From the NCBI RefSeq assembly GCF_008806975.1, contig NZ_CP031728.1:5063501-5127500 (forward strand): 64,000 nucleotides of DNA, in the 5' to 3' direction. Positions 7,842-17,250 of the stretch are shown here, piece after piece. How positions within the stretch are numbered: position 1 is the first letter of the stretch; each line of letters starts with the position of its first letter. The notes beneath the pieces were generated by a model. The model saw nothing but the letters and a program-made list of their open reading frames with translations. It had not been told where the DNA came from and searched no databases. The translations under genes were made by a program, and so were the position numbers. Source of the stretch: Cellvibrio sp. KY-GH-1. Its GTDB lineage: Bacteria; Pseudomonadota; Gammaproteobacteria; Pseudomonadales; Cellvibrionaceae.

Positions 7842-9026
7842 TTATTGGCAGCTACGAACCTGGGTCCAGGCGTTAGTCCAGGCCCAGCCAGTACCCGGCG
7901 CGTAGGCGCCACCTTGTGAACACCAACCACTTACTGTACAGCGATACTCATTACCGACGTTCTGTACCAGTGCGTTGTTGGCGTAACTGGCGCCGTTAAC
8001 GTAAGCGGGTGAAGTACAGCTGCCGGTTGCAACGGATGAAGCTGTAGAAGAGCGTACGCTGCTTACTGAGCTTCTGGGTGTGCTAGTTGTTGCCGACGAC
8101 GCAACACTTGACCCGCCTTCGCTACAAGCACCCAAATCCAACCAGTAGTTGTATTCGCCTGAGGTGAGCGCAGGGTCATTGCCTTGCGTCCAGTAGTTGG
8201 CTTGGTAGCGTTTATTGTTGTGTTGAACCTGTTGCGGCTTGTTGTACACAGTGGCGGCATTCCAGGTTGGTAAACCAGCACAAGTATTACCAGAGATACT
8301 TGACGTGCTGATTGATGAGGAGCGAGACGAAGTAGCGATTGACGATGGACTGCTCGACGTTGGGTTACCAAAAACTACGTCGATACATTGATAAAACGCT
8401 TCCGGCGCATCTGCAACCGGGTCGCGCTGCCAAATGCTGTACACAATGTGGCGGCCAGTACGTTGTGGCAAATTTACGATATGGGTTGAAGTAGATTCGC
8501 GATCGGCCGGTGCAGATTGGTGGATTTGTTCCAGATCAGACCATTTCAGTGGCGCTGCACCTGGGTTGAATCCTTGCTTGGTAATGTAGTAACGGAAGTA
8601 CTTGGTTTTGTGTGCGGCAGGGTTGGTCCAAATAAACGCAGTGGGGCCTGCGCTTACTGTCGTTGCACCCCAATCATTTCTCGCCAAATCCAAGCCCGCC
8701 ATGCTTGCGTGGTTTGCGCTACATAACTTGCCATCGGGAATCAGTGCCTGGTGGTTATCATTCGCGCCGCCAATGCCAATGGACTGTGGTTCATATTGGC
8801 TTGCGTTGCCAGCGGCAGCAGCGGCAACGCAGGCTGGAGAGCTTCCACCACCTTGCGCAGAGGTACACAGAAATGCGCGGCTTTTAGGGCTGGAAACATA
8901 ACCGTGCGCACTCACTTCAACTGCGCTAAATAAAGCAGCAGCACCCATCAACGCGGAAAGGCCAAAAATATTTAATGATTTGAAACGGGAAACTGCGGAT
9001 TGATTATTGATTGTTGTCACTTTCAC
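7842..9026 (-). CDS. lpmo10A: Secreted chitin-active LPMO (AA10) with CBM5 and CBM73
   Basis: 394 residues. The signal peptide ends at Ala40, so the mature protein starts with His41 (HGYVSSPKSRAF), half of the copper histidine brace; the second histidine is in LCSANHASMAGLD. AA10 domain about 41-222, then a poly-Ser linker, a CBM5-like chitin-binding domain (CAGLPTWNAATVYNKPQQV, about 250-300), a second Ser/Thr linker, and a CBM73-like C-terminus (about 342-394, with YRCTVSGWCSQGGAYAPGTG). This is the domain order of Cellvibrio japonicus CjLPMO10A, a copper enzyme that oxidatively cleaves crystalline chitin. Single gene with its own terminator and a long upstream region. Substrate is inferred from the chitin-binding modules. 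Confidence 0.93.
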   Translation of the reverse strand: MKVTTINNQSAVSRFKSLNIFGLSALMGAAALFSAVEVSAHGYVSSPKSRAFLCTSAQGGGSSPACVAAAAAGNASQYEPQSIGIGGANDNHQALIPDGKLCSANHASMAGLDLARNDWGATTVSAGPTAFIWTNPAAHKTKYFRYYITKQGFNPGAAPLKWSDLEQIHQSAPADRESTSTHIVNLPQRTGRHIVYSIWQRDPVADAPEAFYQCIDVVFGNPTSSSPSSIATSSRSSSISTSSISGNTCAGLPTWNAATVYNKPQQVQHNNKRYQANYWTQGNDPALTSGEYNYWLDLGACSEGGSSVASSATTSTPRSSVSSVRSSTASSVATGSCTSPAYVNGASYANNALVQNVGNEYRCTVSGWCSQGGAYAPGTGWAWTNAWTQVRSCQ

Positions 9027-9800
9027 ACTCCACTGTAATCAAAGTTGATTGTTTATTTGGAATAGGCAAAAAAAACGACTGGATGTTTTTGCGAGAATAA
9101 AAATGGCTGTGCGTGAAACACGAAATTTTTATTCGGGGACTGAGTCTATGGAGCTTGAAATAAAACACCAGTCTGACTTTTCGCCAAACTGGCGTTTTTG
9201 CGTTCGACTTTAGGGAGAAAAATAACGAACCCGGTTTTGTGAATATTTAGGCGTCATTTGCGATGGTTGGAAGGTGTAGATGGTTGTCGCGTAAAGGCGC
9301 GCATGATTTGACCAGTCTTTGTTAGCGTAGGTCAGTTCTGGCCTGTGGGTATTTACCAAAATGGCATCCACAGAGTTATTCACAGCTTCTGTGGATAGTT
9401 TCAGCGTTAAGAGACGGGCATAGTATTTGCTCCAGCAATTGGGGCGGGCCGTTTGCCGTGTTATCGTCACCTGTGATTTTGTGTCGGAAATCTGGCTTTG
9501 GCAGGTAAAAGCAGGTTTAAAAGGGTGCAAATGGCGTTAAATTTACATTTTTTACCAATGTTTTTTGCTTGCATCCTTTCTGTGCGCTTGCATAGGCTCG
9601 TGCACCTTTGTAATCTGCGCGCCCGCCCGGAAGCCCGAATAATCCTAATGAAGTGAACGTCTGAATGGGAAGCTGCGGCATATTGATGGTGATCCAATCG
9701 CCATTTTCTACCCTTGCCCTGACTGATGGCGTAGAATGCCGCCCTCTTTTGGTGATTCGCTTGTGCGTTTTTTAATCCCTCGATTTGTTGGAGATGCCCA
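9027..9800. other. Long gene-free region between divergent LPMO and ppc genes
   Basis: About 770 bp. It must hold the promoters of the leftward LPMO gene and of ppc. Frames on the minus strand (9210-9530, 9467-9697) have no ribosome site and no family resemblance and are not called. Visible items are the inverted DnaA-box-like pair at 9375-9398 and a short hairpin CGCCA-AAC-TGGCG with a T run at 9182-9199. Confidence 0.6.
9375..9398. promoter_or_regulatory. Inverted pair of DnaA-box-like 9-mers, copy 2
   Basis: TTATTCACA (9376-9384) and TGTGGATAG (9390-9398) are separated by five bases. The 24-bp block differs from 2672-2695 at a single position. A further partial ATCCACA lies just before it (9366-9372). 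Position is about 400 bp upstream of ppc, outside any called gene. Confidence 0.45.
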
Positions 9801-12416
9801 ATGTTAAAGCTGCCTGAAACCCTGCGCGAAAACGTCCGCCTGCTGGGGGAACTTCTGGGTGAAACAATTCACGCCCACGAAGGCGAAGAGTTGTTTTCCA
9901 AGGTGGAGGGGATCCGCAAACTGGGTAAGGCGATTACCAAAGCCGAAAACGGCGATTCTGCCTCCCTGGTTGCGATGTTAAGCAGCTTGAATGACCAGGA
10001 CATTCTGCCGATTGTGCGCGCCTTTAACCAATTCCTGAACCTGGCCAATATTGCCGATCAGGAGTACTTCTCCAGTGCGGAAGCCGAACGCGAAGACAGT
10101 TTGCAATCCATGATTCTGGAGTTTGCAGAGGCGCATGGCAAAGACGCACTGACTGAAGTTATTAATAAGTTGCGTATTGAATTGGTGTTGACGGCGCACC
10201 CAACCGAAGTGACTCGCCGTACCCTGATCCGCAAATATGATCAAATCGTTGATACCCTCGCAGATCGCCAAAACGGCAGCTTGCTGACTTTCGAACAAGA
10301 CAAGTTGCGCGGCCGCTTGCATCGTTTGGTGGAAGAGATTTGGGCTACCGATGAAATCCGCACTACGCGCCCAACGGCGGTTGACGAAGCCAAGTGGGGT
10401 TTTGCGGTTATCGAAAACAGTCTCTGGCAAGCGGTTCCAGATTTTATTCGCCACTTGGATCGTATGTGTACTCGCCATTTGGGTGAGTCCTTGCCCGTAG
10501 ATATACGCCCCATCAAATTCTATTCGTGGATGGGCGGTGACCGTGACGGCAACCCGAACGTTACCCACAAGATCACCCGTGAAGTCCTGTTGCTGGGTCG
10601 TTGGATGGCTGCAGAGCTTTACTCGCGCGACATATACAGCTTGGGCGGCGACCTGAGTATGAGCGAGGCGAGTGACGAGCTGCGCGCAATTTATCCAGAT
10701 AGTGTGACGCCTTATCGCGATGCGATGTATGACTTGCGCCGCCGCATCCAGTCCACTCTGGAGTGGGCGGAAGCGCGTCTTCAGGGTCGTGCGGTTGAAG
10801 TCCCGGCTGATCTGATCACCAGCCGTGAAGATTTGTTATCTCCGTTGATGATGTGTTTCCGCTCGCTGAATGCAGTTGGCTTGCCGCACATTGCTAATGG
10901 TCCGCTGGTGGACACTATCCGTCGTATCCACTGCTTTGGCATCAACCTGGTGCCGCTGGACATCCGCCAGGATGGCGATCGTCACGTGCAGGCCATTGAT
11001 GAGCTGGTCCAATATCTGGGCTTAGGTGATTATCGCGCCTGGTCTGAGGAAGAACGTCAGGCTTTCCTGCTGGAATCCCTGACCAGCAAGCGCCCTTTAC
11101 TGCCGTCAGTCTGGCCGATGAGCGATGAAACGGCGGAAGTATTGGCGACCTGTCGCATAGTGGCGCAGGAGCCGCGCGAGATTCTCTCTCATTACATTAT
11201 TTCCATGGCTCAGCAACCGTCAGATGTGCTGGCCGTTGCTCTGTTGCTGAAAGAAAGCGGCATGACCTGGAATATGCCTATTGTTCCTTTGTTTGAAACT
11301 CTGGATGACCTGGATCGCGCCCCTATCGTTATGGAGCGTTTATGGGATTTGGAGTGGTACCAACATTATTCTGCCCAGCAGCAAACGGTAATGATCGGTT
11401 ATTCCGACTCTGCTAAAGATGCGGGCAAAATCGCTGCTACCTGGGCGCAATACAAAGCCCAGGAAAAGCTGGTCGCCTTGGCAGATAAATTTGACGTTTC
11501 CCTGGTGTTGTTCCATGGCCGTGGCGGTACCGTTGGTCGTGGCGGTGGTCCGGTAGAAAAAGCGATGGCGTCCCAGCCTCCGGGGTCGGTCAAAGGCCGT
11601 ATTCGTGTGACCGAACAGGGCGAGATGATCCGCTATAAATTCGGTCTTCCGCGCGTAGCCTTTAGCAGCCTGTCTTCCTATGTTGTCGCAACCATGCGCG
11701 CGACCATGTCGCCTAATGCATCACCAAAAGATGAATGGCGCGATCTCATTGAGCGAATGGGTAAAGCCAGCCTTGAAGCCTATCGCAGCATTGTGCGTGG
11801 CCATAAAGATTTCGTACCTTACTTCCGCAATTTGACTCCCGAGCAGGAGCTGAGTTTGCTGGCGTTGGGTAGCCGCCCTGCCAAGCGTAAATCTACTGGT
11901 GGCGTAGAGAGTCTGCGCGCTATCCCCTGGGTTTTCGCCTGGACTCAAGTCCGTTTGAATCTTCCTGCATGGCTGGGTACACGCCAGGCATTCGAGTACG
12001 CACTGGAAAACGATCCGGCGCTGTTGGACGATATGGTCAGCAACTGGCCGTTCTTTTCCAGCTTCCTGGATCTGTTGGAAATGGTTATCGGGAAAGCGGA
12101 TGGCCCTATCTGCACCTACTACGAGCAGCAATTGGTTCCTGTGGAATATCGTGGTTTGGGTCAACAGTTGCGCGGCGACCTGGCTGCGTTGGAAGGGTTG
12201 ATTAATCAGATGAAAAAGCAGGATACCCTGCTGGCCGACGACCCAATGCTGCGCCAGTCGTTGGAGGTGCGTAAGCCCTACGTTGATCCGCTTAACTACC
12301 TGCAAGCAGAGCTGTTAAAGCGTTACCGTAGCAGCGAGACTATCAGCCCGGATCTGGAGCGTGCGCTCAAGGTCACTATGGCGGGTATCGCCGCGGGTAT
12401 GCGCAATACCGGCTGA
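9801..12416 (+). CDS. ppc: Phosphoenolpyruvate carboxylase
   Basis: 871 residues, the normal length of bacterial PEPC. It carboxylates phosphoenolpyruvate with bicarbonate to oxaloacetate, refilling the TCA cycle. Catalytic landmarks are intact: the histidine motif VLTAHPTEVTRRT (about 133-145), the glycine-rich loop FHGRGGTVGRGGGP (about 570-583), the arginine in KGRIRVTEQGEMI, and the conserved C-terminus ending MRNTG, needed for allosteric control. Start chosen at the ATG preceded by TTGGAGA. Stand-alone gene with a hairpin after the stop. Confidence 0.98.
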   Translation: MLKLPETLRENVRLLGELLGETIHAHEGEELFSKVEGIRKLGKAITKAENGDSASLVAMLSSLNDQDILPIVRAFNQFLNLANIADQEYFSSAEAEREDSLQSMILEFAEAHGKDALTEVINKLRIELVLTAHPTEVTRRTLIRKYDQIVDTLADRQNGSLLTFEQDKLRGRLHRLVEEIWATDEIRTTRPTAVDEAKWGFAVIENSLWQAVPDFIRHLDRMCTRHLGESLPVDIRPIKFYSWMGGDRDGNPNVTHKITREVLLLGRWMAAELYSRDIYSLGGDLSMSEASDELRAIYPDSVTPYRDAMYDLRRRIQSTLEWAEARLQGRAVEVPADLITSREDLLSPLMMCFRSLNAVGLPHIANGPLVDTIRRIHCFGINLVPLDIRQDGDRHVQAIDELVQYLGLGDYRAWSEEERQAFLLESLTSKRPLLPSVWPMSDETAEVLATCRIVAQEPREILSHYIISMAQQPSDVLAVALLLKESGMTWNMPIVPLFETLDDLDRAPIVMERLWDLEWYQHYSAQQQTVMIGYSDSAKDAGKIAATWAQYKAQEKLVALADKFDVSLVLFHGRGGTVGRGGGPVEKAMASQPPGSVKGRIRVTEQGEMIRYKFGLPRVAFSSLSSYVVATMRATMSPNASPKDEWRDLIERMGKASLEAYRSIVRGHKDFVPYFRNLTPEQELSLLALGSRPAKRKSTGGVESLRAIPWVFAWTQVRLNLPAWLGTRQAFEYALENDPALLDDMVSNWPFFSSFLDLLEMVIGKADGPICTYYEQQLVPVEYRGLGQQLRGDLAALEGLINQMKKQDTLLADDPMLRQSLEVRKPYVDPLNYLQAELLKRYRSSETISPDLERALKVTMAGIAAGMRNTG

Positions 12417-12424
12417 TCATATTG

Positions 12425-12462
12425 CGAGGGCGGCAGCAGTTTTGTCTGCCGCTCTCGTATTT
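12425..12462 (+). terminator. Hairpin after ppc
   Basis: CGAGGGCGGCAG (12425-12436) pairs with CTGCCGCTCTCG (12446-12457) with one imperfect pair and a nine-base loop, nine bases after the ppc stop. The following TATTTC is a weak uridine tract, so termination may be partial. Confidence 0.55.
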
Positions 12463-12887
12463 CCCCCTTGTTACCCTCGTGTTTCTTTTTTTCACACATA
12501 AAAATGGCCTTATCACCGATTTTTATATGCCAATGAGGTTTCACCCGGTTCAACTTGGCAAATCTTCTTAGAAATCCATTCGGTATATTATTTGAACTGT
12601 TTATCGCAAATTTGCTTGGCATTTGGTTTTTTTGTCGTTAAAGTTTGTTTAAGCGCGCATCTGACAGCGCAGTCATTTATAAAAAAACAATAATTAATAC
12701 CACGCATATAGCTTCAAGCTCAGAAGCAACACAAAACTAAATCATTGGATTACACGGTCGTTATGGATAGCACTGCTCAGTTGTCATCGCAGCAGTACTT
12801 GGTTAGCTCTTTTGTTTTTAATAGCAAAAAAGTCAAAATTTAAATTTTTTATATCTAAAAATTTTATCTAGTGGGGTTTGTTTTACG
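12463..12887. other. AT-rich leader region of the pilin operon
   Basis: About 425 bp without a credible gene. The last 250 bp are strongly AT-rich and probably carry the promoter and a long 5' leader of the pilE operon. No terminator, riboswitch or clear promoter box could be identified by eye. Confidence 0.5.
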
Positions 12888-13346
12888 ATGAAATCGGTTA
12901 CCTCCAGGCTCTTTGCGGGCTCGCCAAGAGGTGGTTTTACTCTCATCGAATTGATGATTACGGTTGCGATTGTTGCGATTCTTGCTGCTATAGCCTTGCC
13001 GGCTTACAACAGCTACGTCATTAAAAGCGAGATACGCGCGGCGCAGTCAGACTTGCTTGCGCTCAGCCTGGGATTGGAGAACCGCTATCAGCGTACACTT
13101 TCGTATCCCACATTCACTGACGCTCAAAAAGCTAACACTGATGGGATCCGGGAAGTGATTGCCAATTGGAGTCCAAGCGCCACTAATTTTTATTTCAAAG
13201 TAGAGGCGGTTTCGACGTCGAGCTACACCATTAATGCTGTGGGTAATACCGGGAGCCGCCAAGCGAATTGCAAGATTAGCATTAGCAATAAAAACGAGAA
13301 AAAAACCTCAAACTGCAAGTACGTTGCTGGTGATAAGTGGCTATGA
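12888..13346 (+). CDS. pilE: Type IV pilin-like protein PilE
   Basis: 152 residues. A short leader is followed by the prepilin peptidase site: cleavage after Gly16 in RGG/FTLIELM, with Phe at +1 and Glu at +5, then the hydrophobic helix ITVAIVAILAAIALPAYNSYV. Globular domain of the PilE minor-pilin type (EIRAAQSDLLALSLGLENRYQRT) with paired cysteines near the C-terminus (NCKISISNKN, SNCKYVAGD). First gene of a five-gene minor pilin operon that would prime pilus assembly. The stop codon overlaps the next ATG (ATGA). The ribosome site (GTGGGG at 12871-12876) is rather distant. Confidence 0.9.
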   Translation: MKSVTSRLFAGSPRGGFTLIELMITVAIVAILAAIALPAYNSYVIKSEIRAAQSDLLALSLGLENRYQRTLSYPTFTDAQKANTDGIREVIANWSPSATNFYFKVEAVSTSSYTINAVGNTGSRQANCKISISNKNEKKTSNCKYVAGDKWL

Positions 13347-13822
13347 CACAGCGCGGGCTAACACTGGTAGAGCTGATGATTGTCCTGTTGATTCTGGGGT
13401 TGCTTGCAATCGCAGCTTCACCGTTTACCTCAGGCTGGATCAATGATGCCCGTCTCGCAGAAGGTGCATCGGTGTTGGAAGAGGCCGTGGGTCGTGCTAA
13501 AGCCGTTGCGATGCGCAACTCGGTGCGTGTGACCGGTGACAACCCGGCAAGTATGCTTTGTCTGTCCTCGGACAAAACAAAAATACGTTTGGTCGCGCCT
13601 ACATCTGCAACTGCTGCCATTTCCTGTGATACGGCACCGATCTGGACCGGTGATATATCGAAGATTGTGACCGTCAAAGTAGATGATCTTGACTGGAGTT
13701 GCAGTTGCTTCAACAACAAGGGGCTGATTATCAAGCCAGCCGCTTGCAACACTTGCAGCAGTAAATCGACCTTTCAATTTTTTCACACTGGAGAAAAGCG
13801 TGAAGAACACAGCTATCCCTGA
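13343..13822 (+). CDS. fimT: FimT/GspH-like minor pseudopilin
   Basis: 159 residues from the ATG at 13343, which overlaps the pilE stop as ATGA; a GTG two codons earlier is less likely. The leader is very short: cleavage after Gly in TQRG/LTLVELMIVLLILGLLAIA, with Glu at +5. The region after the helix (FTSGWINDARLAEGASVLEEAVGRAKAVAMRN) matches the GspH/FimT core. Several cysteines in the last 60 residues may pair. FimT-type minor pilins sit at the pilus tip and in some bacteria bind DNA for uptake. The end overlaps the pilV start by 23 bases. Confidence 0.87.
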   Translation: MTQRGLTLVELMIVLLILGLLAIAASPFTSGWINDARLAEGASVLEEAVGRAKAVAMRNSVRVTGDNPASMLCLSSDKTKIRLVAPTSATAAISCDTAPIWTGDISKIVTVKVDDLDWSCSCFNNKGLIIKPAACNTCSSKSTFQFFHTGEKREEHSYP

Positions 13823-14288
13823 GGCGAATGCCGCGCGTAGCGCAAACCCCGGCTTGGAAAAGGTTAGTGCGCAGCGTGGTGGCGTTATGATCGAATCGTT
13901 GATCGGACTCTTATTGCTCAGTTTAGTTGGTGGTGGTGTCATGCACGCGACCGCGCGAATGGCAAACACTCAGCAATTACAAGCGATGCACAATATCTCA
14001 GTGAACCAGATGCGTGAGATGGCGACGACGCGCAAGGGCACCGCCGGCGCTAATATTTGTATTGGCGATGATCATGTGATCAATGTCCCAGGCGCGGCAG
14101 AACCCGCTCCGCTCACCGTAAAAGGCTGTGCTCCAGTGAATTTTAAAATCAGTAACGTCAAAATTGGCGGCGCCGTCCTGAATAATCAGACAGTGGCCAG
14201 CGCAAGACCTGTAGTTATTGAAGTTGGAGCTGATGCCCAAAAGGTGCGCGTTGGTGGTGCAGAGGTAGTCGATGCGCCGGCCCTTTAA
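13800..14288 (+). CDS. pilV: Minor pilin PilV
   Basis: 162 residues from a GTG at 13800 with GGAG at 13790-13793. A long N-terminal leader of about 27 residues precedes the site AQRG/GVMIESLIGLLLLSLVGGG, giving Glu at +5 if cut after the first glycine. Position and N-terminus fit PilV, which helps initiate pilus fibres; the C-terminal domain is not recognisable by eye. It overlaps fimT upstream and pilW downstream (17 bases), so the genes are tightly coupled. Confidence 0.8.
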   Translation: MKNTAIPEANAARSANPGLEKVSAQRGGVMIESLIGLLLLSLVGGGVMHATARMANTQQLQAMHNISVNQMREMATTRKGTAGANICIGDDHVINVPGAAEPAPLTVKGCAPVNFKISNVKIGGAVLNNQTVASARPVVIEVGADAQKVRVGGAEVVDAPAL

Positions 14289-14937
14289 TCCTGGCTCTTC
14301 ACGGCAAGCGCGAGGAATGTCATTAATCAGTCTGATGGTGGGGTTACTGCTCGCCATGATTGGTATTCTCGCGGGCATGACGCTATATAAAAATATAGTC
14401 CACACCTCCATACAGACTCGCAACGACACCTTGCAAGACGGGCAAATTGCTTCAGCGATGCTGACGCTGCAACTGGAGTTGCAAAACGCCGGGTTCGGAA
14501 TTCCTCCGGGAGGCGCAGTGGCTCACATCGTACAATCCGGCACTGCAATATATTGGAGATATGCGCAGGGCGGTGTCACAAAATGCAAGGGGTTTCGCGT
14601 ACAGGACCTTGAAGAAAATACCCGGCGCGAGCTACAGCTACTAAAAATTACGGAAGGTTCTGCGTGTAACTTAACAGATGCGCTCACTTCGTTTAGGTGG
14701 GATGTGGATTCGGTCTTGGCTGCATTCCGGGATTCAGAGGCTGCTGACGCTGATTTGCCCGCGATTGCTATGAATCTAGCCAACGCAGAATGTTTCCCTT
14801 ATAGCATGGGAACCGTAGCGCCACACCCAGTGGTGACTGTTACAGCGGACAATGCGGCAATCAGTGCGGCAAAAAAGGCAGGAACCGCTCCTCCCAATAC
14901 GCCGTTTGTTTACAGTTTTTGTCTTTCAAACATTTAA
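14272..14937 (+). CDS. pilW: Minor pilin PilW-like
   Basis: 221 residues; AGAGGT lies a few bases before the ATG. The prepilin site reads ARG/MSLISLMVGLLLAMIGILAG. Position +5 is serine instead of the glutamate that most type IV pilins carry, an unusual feature for PilW. The stretch after the helix (LQDGQIASAMLTLQLELQNAGFG) is characteristic of PilW. The protein would form part of the tip complex with PilV and PilX. It is followed by pilX after 18 bases. Confidence 0.83.
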   Translation: MRRPFNPGSSRQARGMSLISLMVGLLLAMIGILAGMTLYKNIVHTSIQTRNDTLQDGQIASAMLTLQLELQNAGFGIPPGGAVAHIVQSGTAIYWRYAQGGVTKCKGFRVQDLEENTRRELQLLKITEGSACNLTDALTSFRWDVDSVLAAFRDSEAADADLPAIAMNLANAECFPYSMGTVAPHPVVTVTADNAAISAAKKAGTAPPNTPFVYSFCLSNI

Positions 14938-14955
14938 CAAACTATCGAGCAGGCT

Positions 14956-17130
14956 ATGAGATCACTTAAGCATCGGGTTGGTTTGAGCATCCGTCGTGGA
15001 CTTCGCGAGCGGCAGCAGGGCATAGCAACCATACTGGTCATTCTGATGATTGGTGTTGGTGTGGTAGCTGTTTCCGTCGGGACAATGCACACGATGCGAA
15101 ACACGCAAGAGCGGCAATTGGTCGCGCAATCACAAATTAATGCTCAGGCTGGTGCCTGGTCTGCCGTAGAAGCTGTGCGCAAGTACTTGGGTACCCTAGA
15201 GAAGGCCCAACTTGCAGCGTTAGAGGGTAATACCAATTGGACGCTTGCTGGAGTAGATGGGTTGACCCAAGCGGCGCTGATTAAAACCATTGAGGCGCCT
15301 ACGGGTACCGAAGCCGCATTCAAGATCACCGCCGAGGTAAGCGCTCTGGCTGCTGCGGGCCAAGCGTCTTCCACGGTTGAAGTGGTATACGCGATTACAC
15401 CTAATGCCGGTGACGGCTCCATGAATCTGTCTGGCGTGCTGGATTTCTATAATGACCTCAAGGCCACAGGCGGCATCACGTTGAATGCCCCTGATAGAAA
15501 GGGTATGGATTTTAATGTTGATGGTAATTTTAGTGTCACCAGCGCGGGTGTTGCTGGAACCGGTTTTGGAAATATCAATGTAACGGGGAACATTTTGCTC
15601 GACTCGCAGGTCGCGGCCGATGTTGTTCGTGGTCGAAATGTAAAGCTGATTCAAAGCGCGAACGTTGCGCGGGCTGAGGCCTGGGGTATTCCCAAGGGTG
15701 AGACGGGAAGCGTAGGAGATGGAGCTGCGACTGAAGGTAAAGGCTACACCTGTTGTGGGAATATAGTGTTGGCTACTTGGGGTGTCGATTCGACGGCTCC
15801 CGTGGTCGGCACAGCACATGCGAACGGCGATGTGACCTCTACAGCCGGCAAGGTAACTACAATTCTCTCTCGTCGCGATGTAACTGTGTCCGGAAAGGGT
15901 GTGGTTTCGGCCACTGCCATGGGTAACGCGTCCATCAGCGCTTGGACTGACTCGGTTGGCACCATGATCGTCGGAGGTGATTTTACAAAGTCTGCGGGTG
16001 TTGGAAACAATGGGGCGTCTTTCTCGGTGCTGGGCAAAGCGGATTGCCCCTCCGCTATTGACACCACAAAGAGCCAAGTGTTGAAGATTAAAGATGCCTC
16101 TAAAAAGAACGCAAACTGCACCGGAACCGCTGACACGGCATTAGCCGCTCCCACCGTGGACAAGGTTGCAGAAGTGAAATTGAAGGCGCCGGTAGTAGAT
16201 ACTCGGCCACTGAAAGCGGCGGCGAATTACGCCATTGAATTTACTGCCGACAAAAAGATCAGGGTTACCGTCAAGAATGTTAATGGAATTGCAGATGGCG
16301 AGTATTACCTTGGAACTTTCGATAAAGTGCAAATGCATCTTTGTAAGGCAGTGACGATCGATGCATCGGGTAACCCAAAATGCAATACCAGCGGTACAGG
16401 TGCCATGACCAAGGCCGAAGCCATGCCTTTTTGCATAAACCACGATGAAAATACCACATGTATTAGTGCAGACTTCACGAATAAGGTGCTTGGAATAAAA
16501 GCGGATTCAACACCCGCTGCCATGCCAGCGGGTGTGATCTGGTTTGATGGCACCCTCAAGCTTGCCGGTAAGCCCTTTTTCAATACGTTTATTGCCACCG
16601 AAAATATAGATACTTATGGTGATTTGGAGGTTTATTCGGTCAACTATGGTTCTGATTACTCCCACGCCAAAAGCGTAAGTACGGACGCGATTTGTAAGAA
16701 TGAGCGCGGTGCATCCACCTTTTCTCAGTACACAGCAAGATTCCCGACGAACTTTTGCTCTAGCAGCGGCGTTTTTAGCCCTCAGCCGATTGGTAATATC
16801 GGGTTGATTGCGGGTAGTTATAACACTGCTACTCCGCCTGTATACGTTGGTGGCAACATCACCTTGACTGCAAAAACGTCTATCTACGGAACAGTGGTTG
16901 CTGGAAATATTTTGGATACGTCGGGTGCTACCACTGTCTATGGTTACATCAGTGCCTCAGGTTTAAAGCAGAGAACAGACGAGACCAATGATTTAACTGC
17001 ATCGTTAACGGTTGATCTTACAAATCTCCCCAAAAACTATACCCCTGAAAAAATTCCGCAGACTGATCCGGCGGCGGGCGGTGCGGGTACTTTGCCAGAG
17101 GCAAAAGTACTCTGGAGTCGCTACCTCTAA
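14956..17130 (+). CDS. pilX: Very long PilX-like minor pilin with extended C-terminal domain
   Basis: 724 residues, against roughly 150-200 for ordinary PilX. The N-terminus matches PilX: RQQG/IATILVILMIGVGVVAVSVG without Glu at +5, then NTQERQLVAQSQINAQAGAW as in the PilX_N family. About 550 extra residues follow. They are rich in Gly, Thr, Val and Ser, with short repeated strands (for example NFSVTSAGVAGTGFGNINV, NGDVTSTAGKVTT, GNASISAWTDSVGTMIVGG), which suggests a beta-solenoid or adhesin-like region, plus many cysteines around residues 350-520. Last gene of the operon; pilY1, which usually follows, is absent. The extension may take over a tip-adhesin role, which is inference. Confidence 0.75.
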   Translation: MRSLKHRVGLSIRRGLRERQQGIATILVILMIGVGVVAVSVGTMHTMRNTQERQLVAQSQINAQAGAWSAVEAVRKYLGTLEKAQLAALEGNTNWTLAGVDGLTQAALIKTIEAPTGTEAAFKITAEVSALAAAGQASSTVEVVYAITPNAGDGSMNLSGVLDFYNDLKATGGITLNAPDRKGMDFNVDGNFSVTSAGVAGTGFGNINVTGNILLDSQVAADVVRGRNVKLIQSANVARAEAWGIPKGETGSVGDGAATEGKGYTCCGNIVLATWGVDSTAPVVGTAHANGDVTSTAGKVTTILSRRDVTVSGKGVVSATAMGNASISAWTDSVGTMIVGGDFTKSAGVGNNGASFSVLGKADCPSAIDTTKSQVLKIKDASKKNANCTGTADTALAAPTVDKVAEVKLKAPVVDTRPLKAAANYAIEFTADKKIRVTVKNVNGIADGEYYLGTFDKVQMHLCKAVTIDASGNPKCNTSGTGAMTKAEAMPFCINHDENTTCISADFTNKVLGIKADSTPAAMPAGVIWFDGTLKLAGKPFFNTFIATENIDTYGDLEVYSVNYGSDYSHAKSVSTDAICKNERGASTFSQYTARFPTNFCSSSGVFSPQPIGNIGLIAGSYNTATPPVYVGGNITLTAKTSIYGTVVAGNILDTSGATTVYGYISASGLKQRTDETNDLTASLTVDLTNLPKNYTPEKIPQTDPAAGGAGTLPEAKVLWSRYL

Positions 17131-17156
17131 TCTTTCCTGATTCTCGCTGCTTGTCC

Positions 17157-17196
17157 AAAAGCGCAATTTGATAATGGATCAAATTGCGCTTTTTTA
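17157..17196 (+). terminator. Strong terminator after the pilin operon
   Basis: AAAAGCGCAATTTGAT (17157-17172) pairs perfectly with ATCAAATTGCGCTTTT (17178-17193), five-base loop, followed by more T. A textbook intrinsic terminator 27 bases after the pilX stop. Confidence 0.92.
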
Positions 17197-17250
17197 TTTA
17201 AGTTTCCTCTTTCGGTAGTCGCCCTAAAAACTCGTGTTTACAGCGAGTTG

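Noticed and set aside
2672..9398. Replication origin
   Set aside because: DnaA-like boxes are few, and there is no dnaA, dnaN, gidA or AT-rich unwinding region nearby.
9210..9697. Two minus-strand frames upstream of ppc
   Set aside because: No start signals. The peptide likeness LST-AVNN to the end of the 87-residue gene comes only from the shared DnaA-box-like DNA repeat.
15220..16077. 285-codon antisense frame inside pilX
   Set aside because: Shadow of a long Gly/Thr/Val-rich coding region; no start context and the sense frame has a clear prepilin N-terminus.
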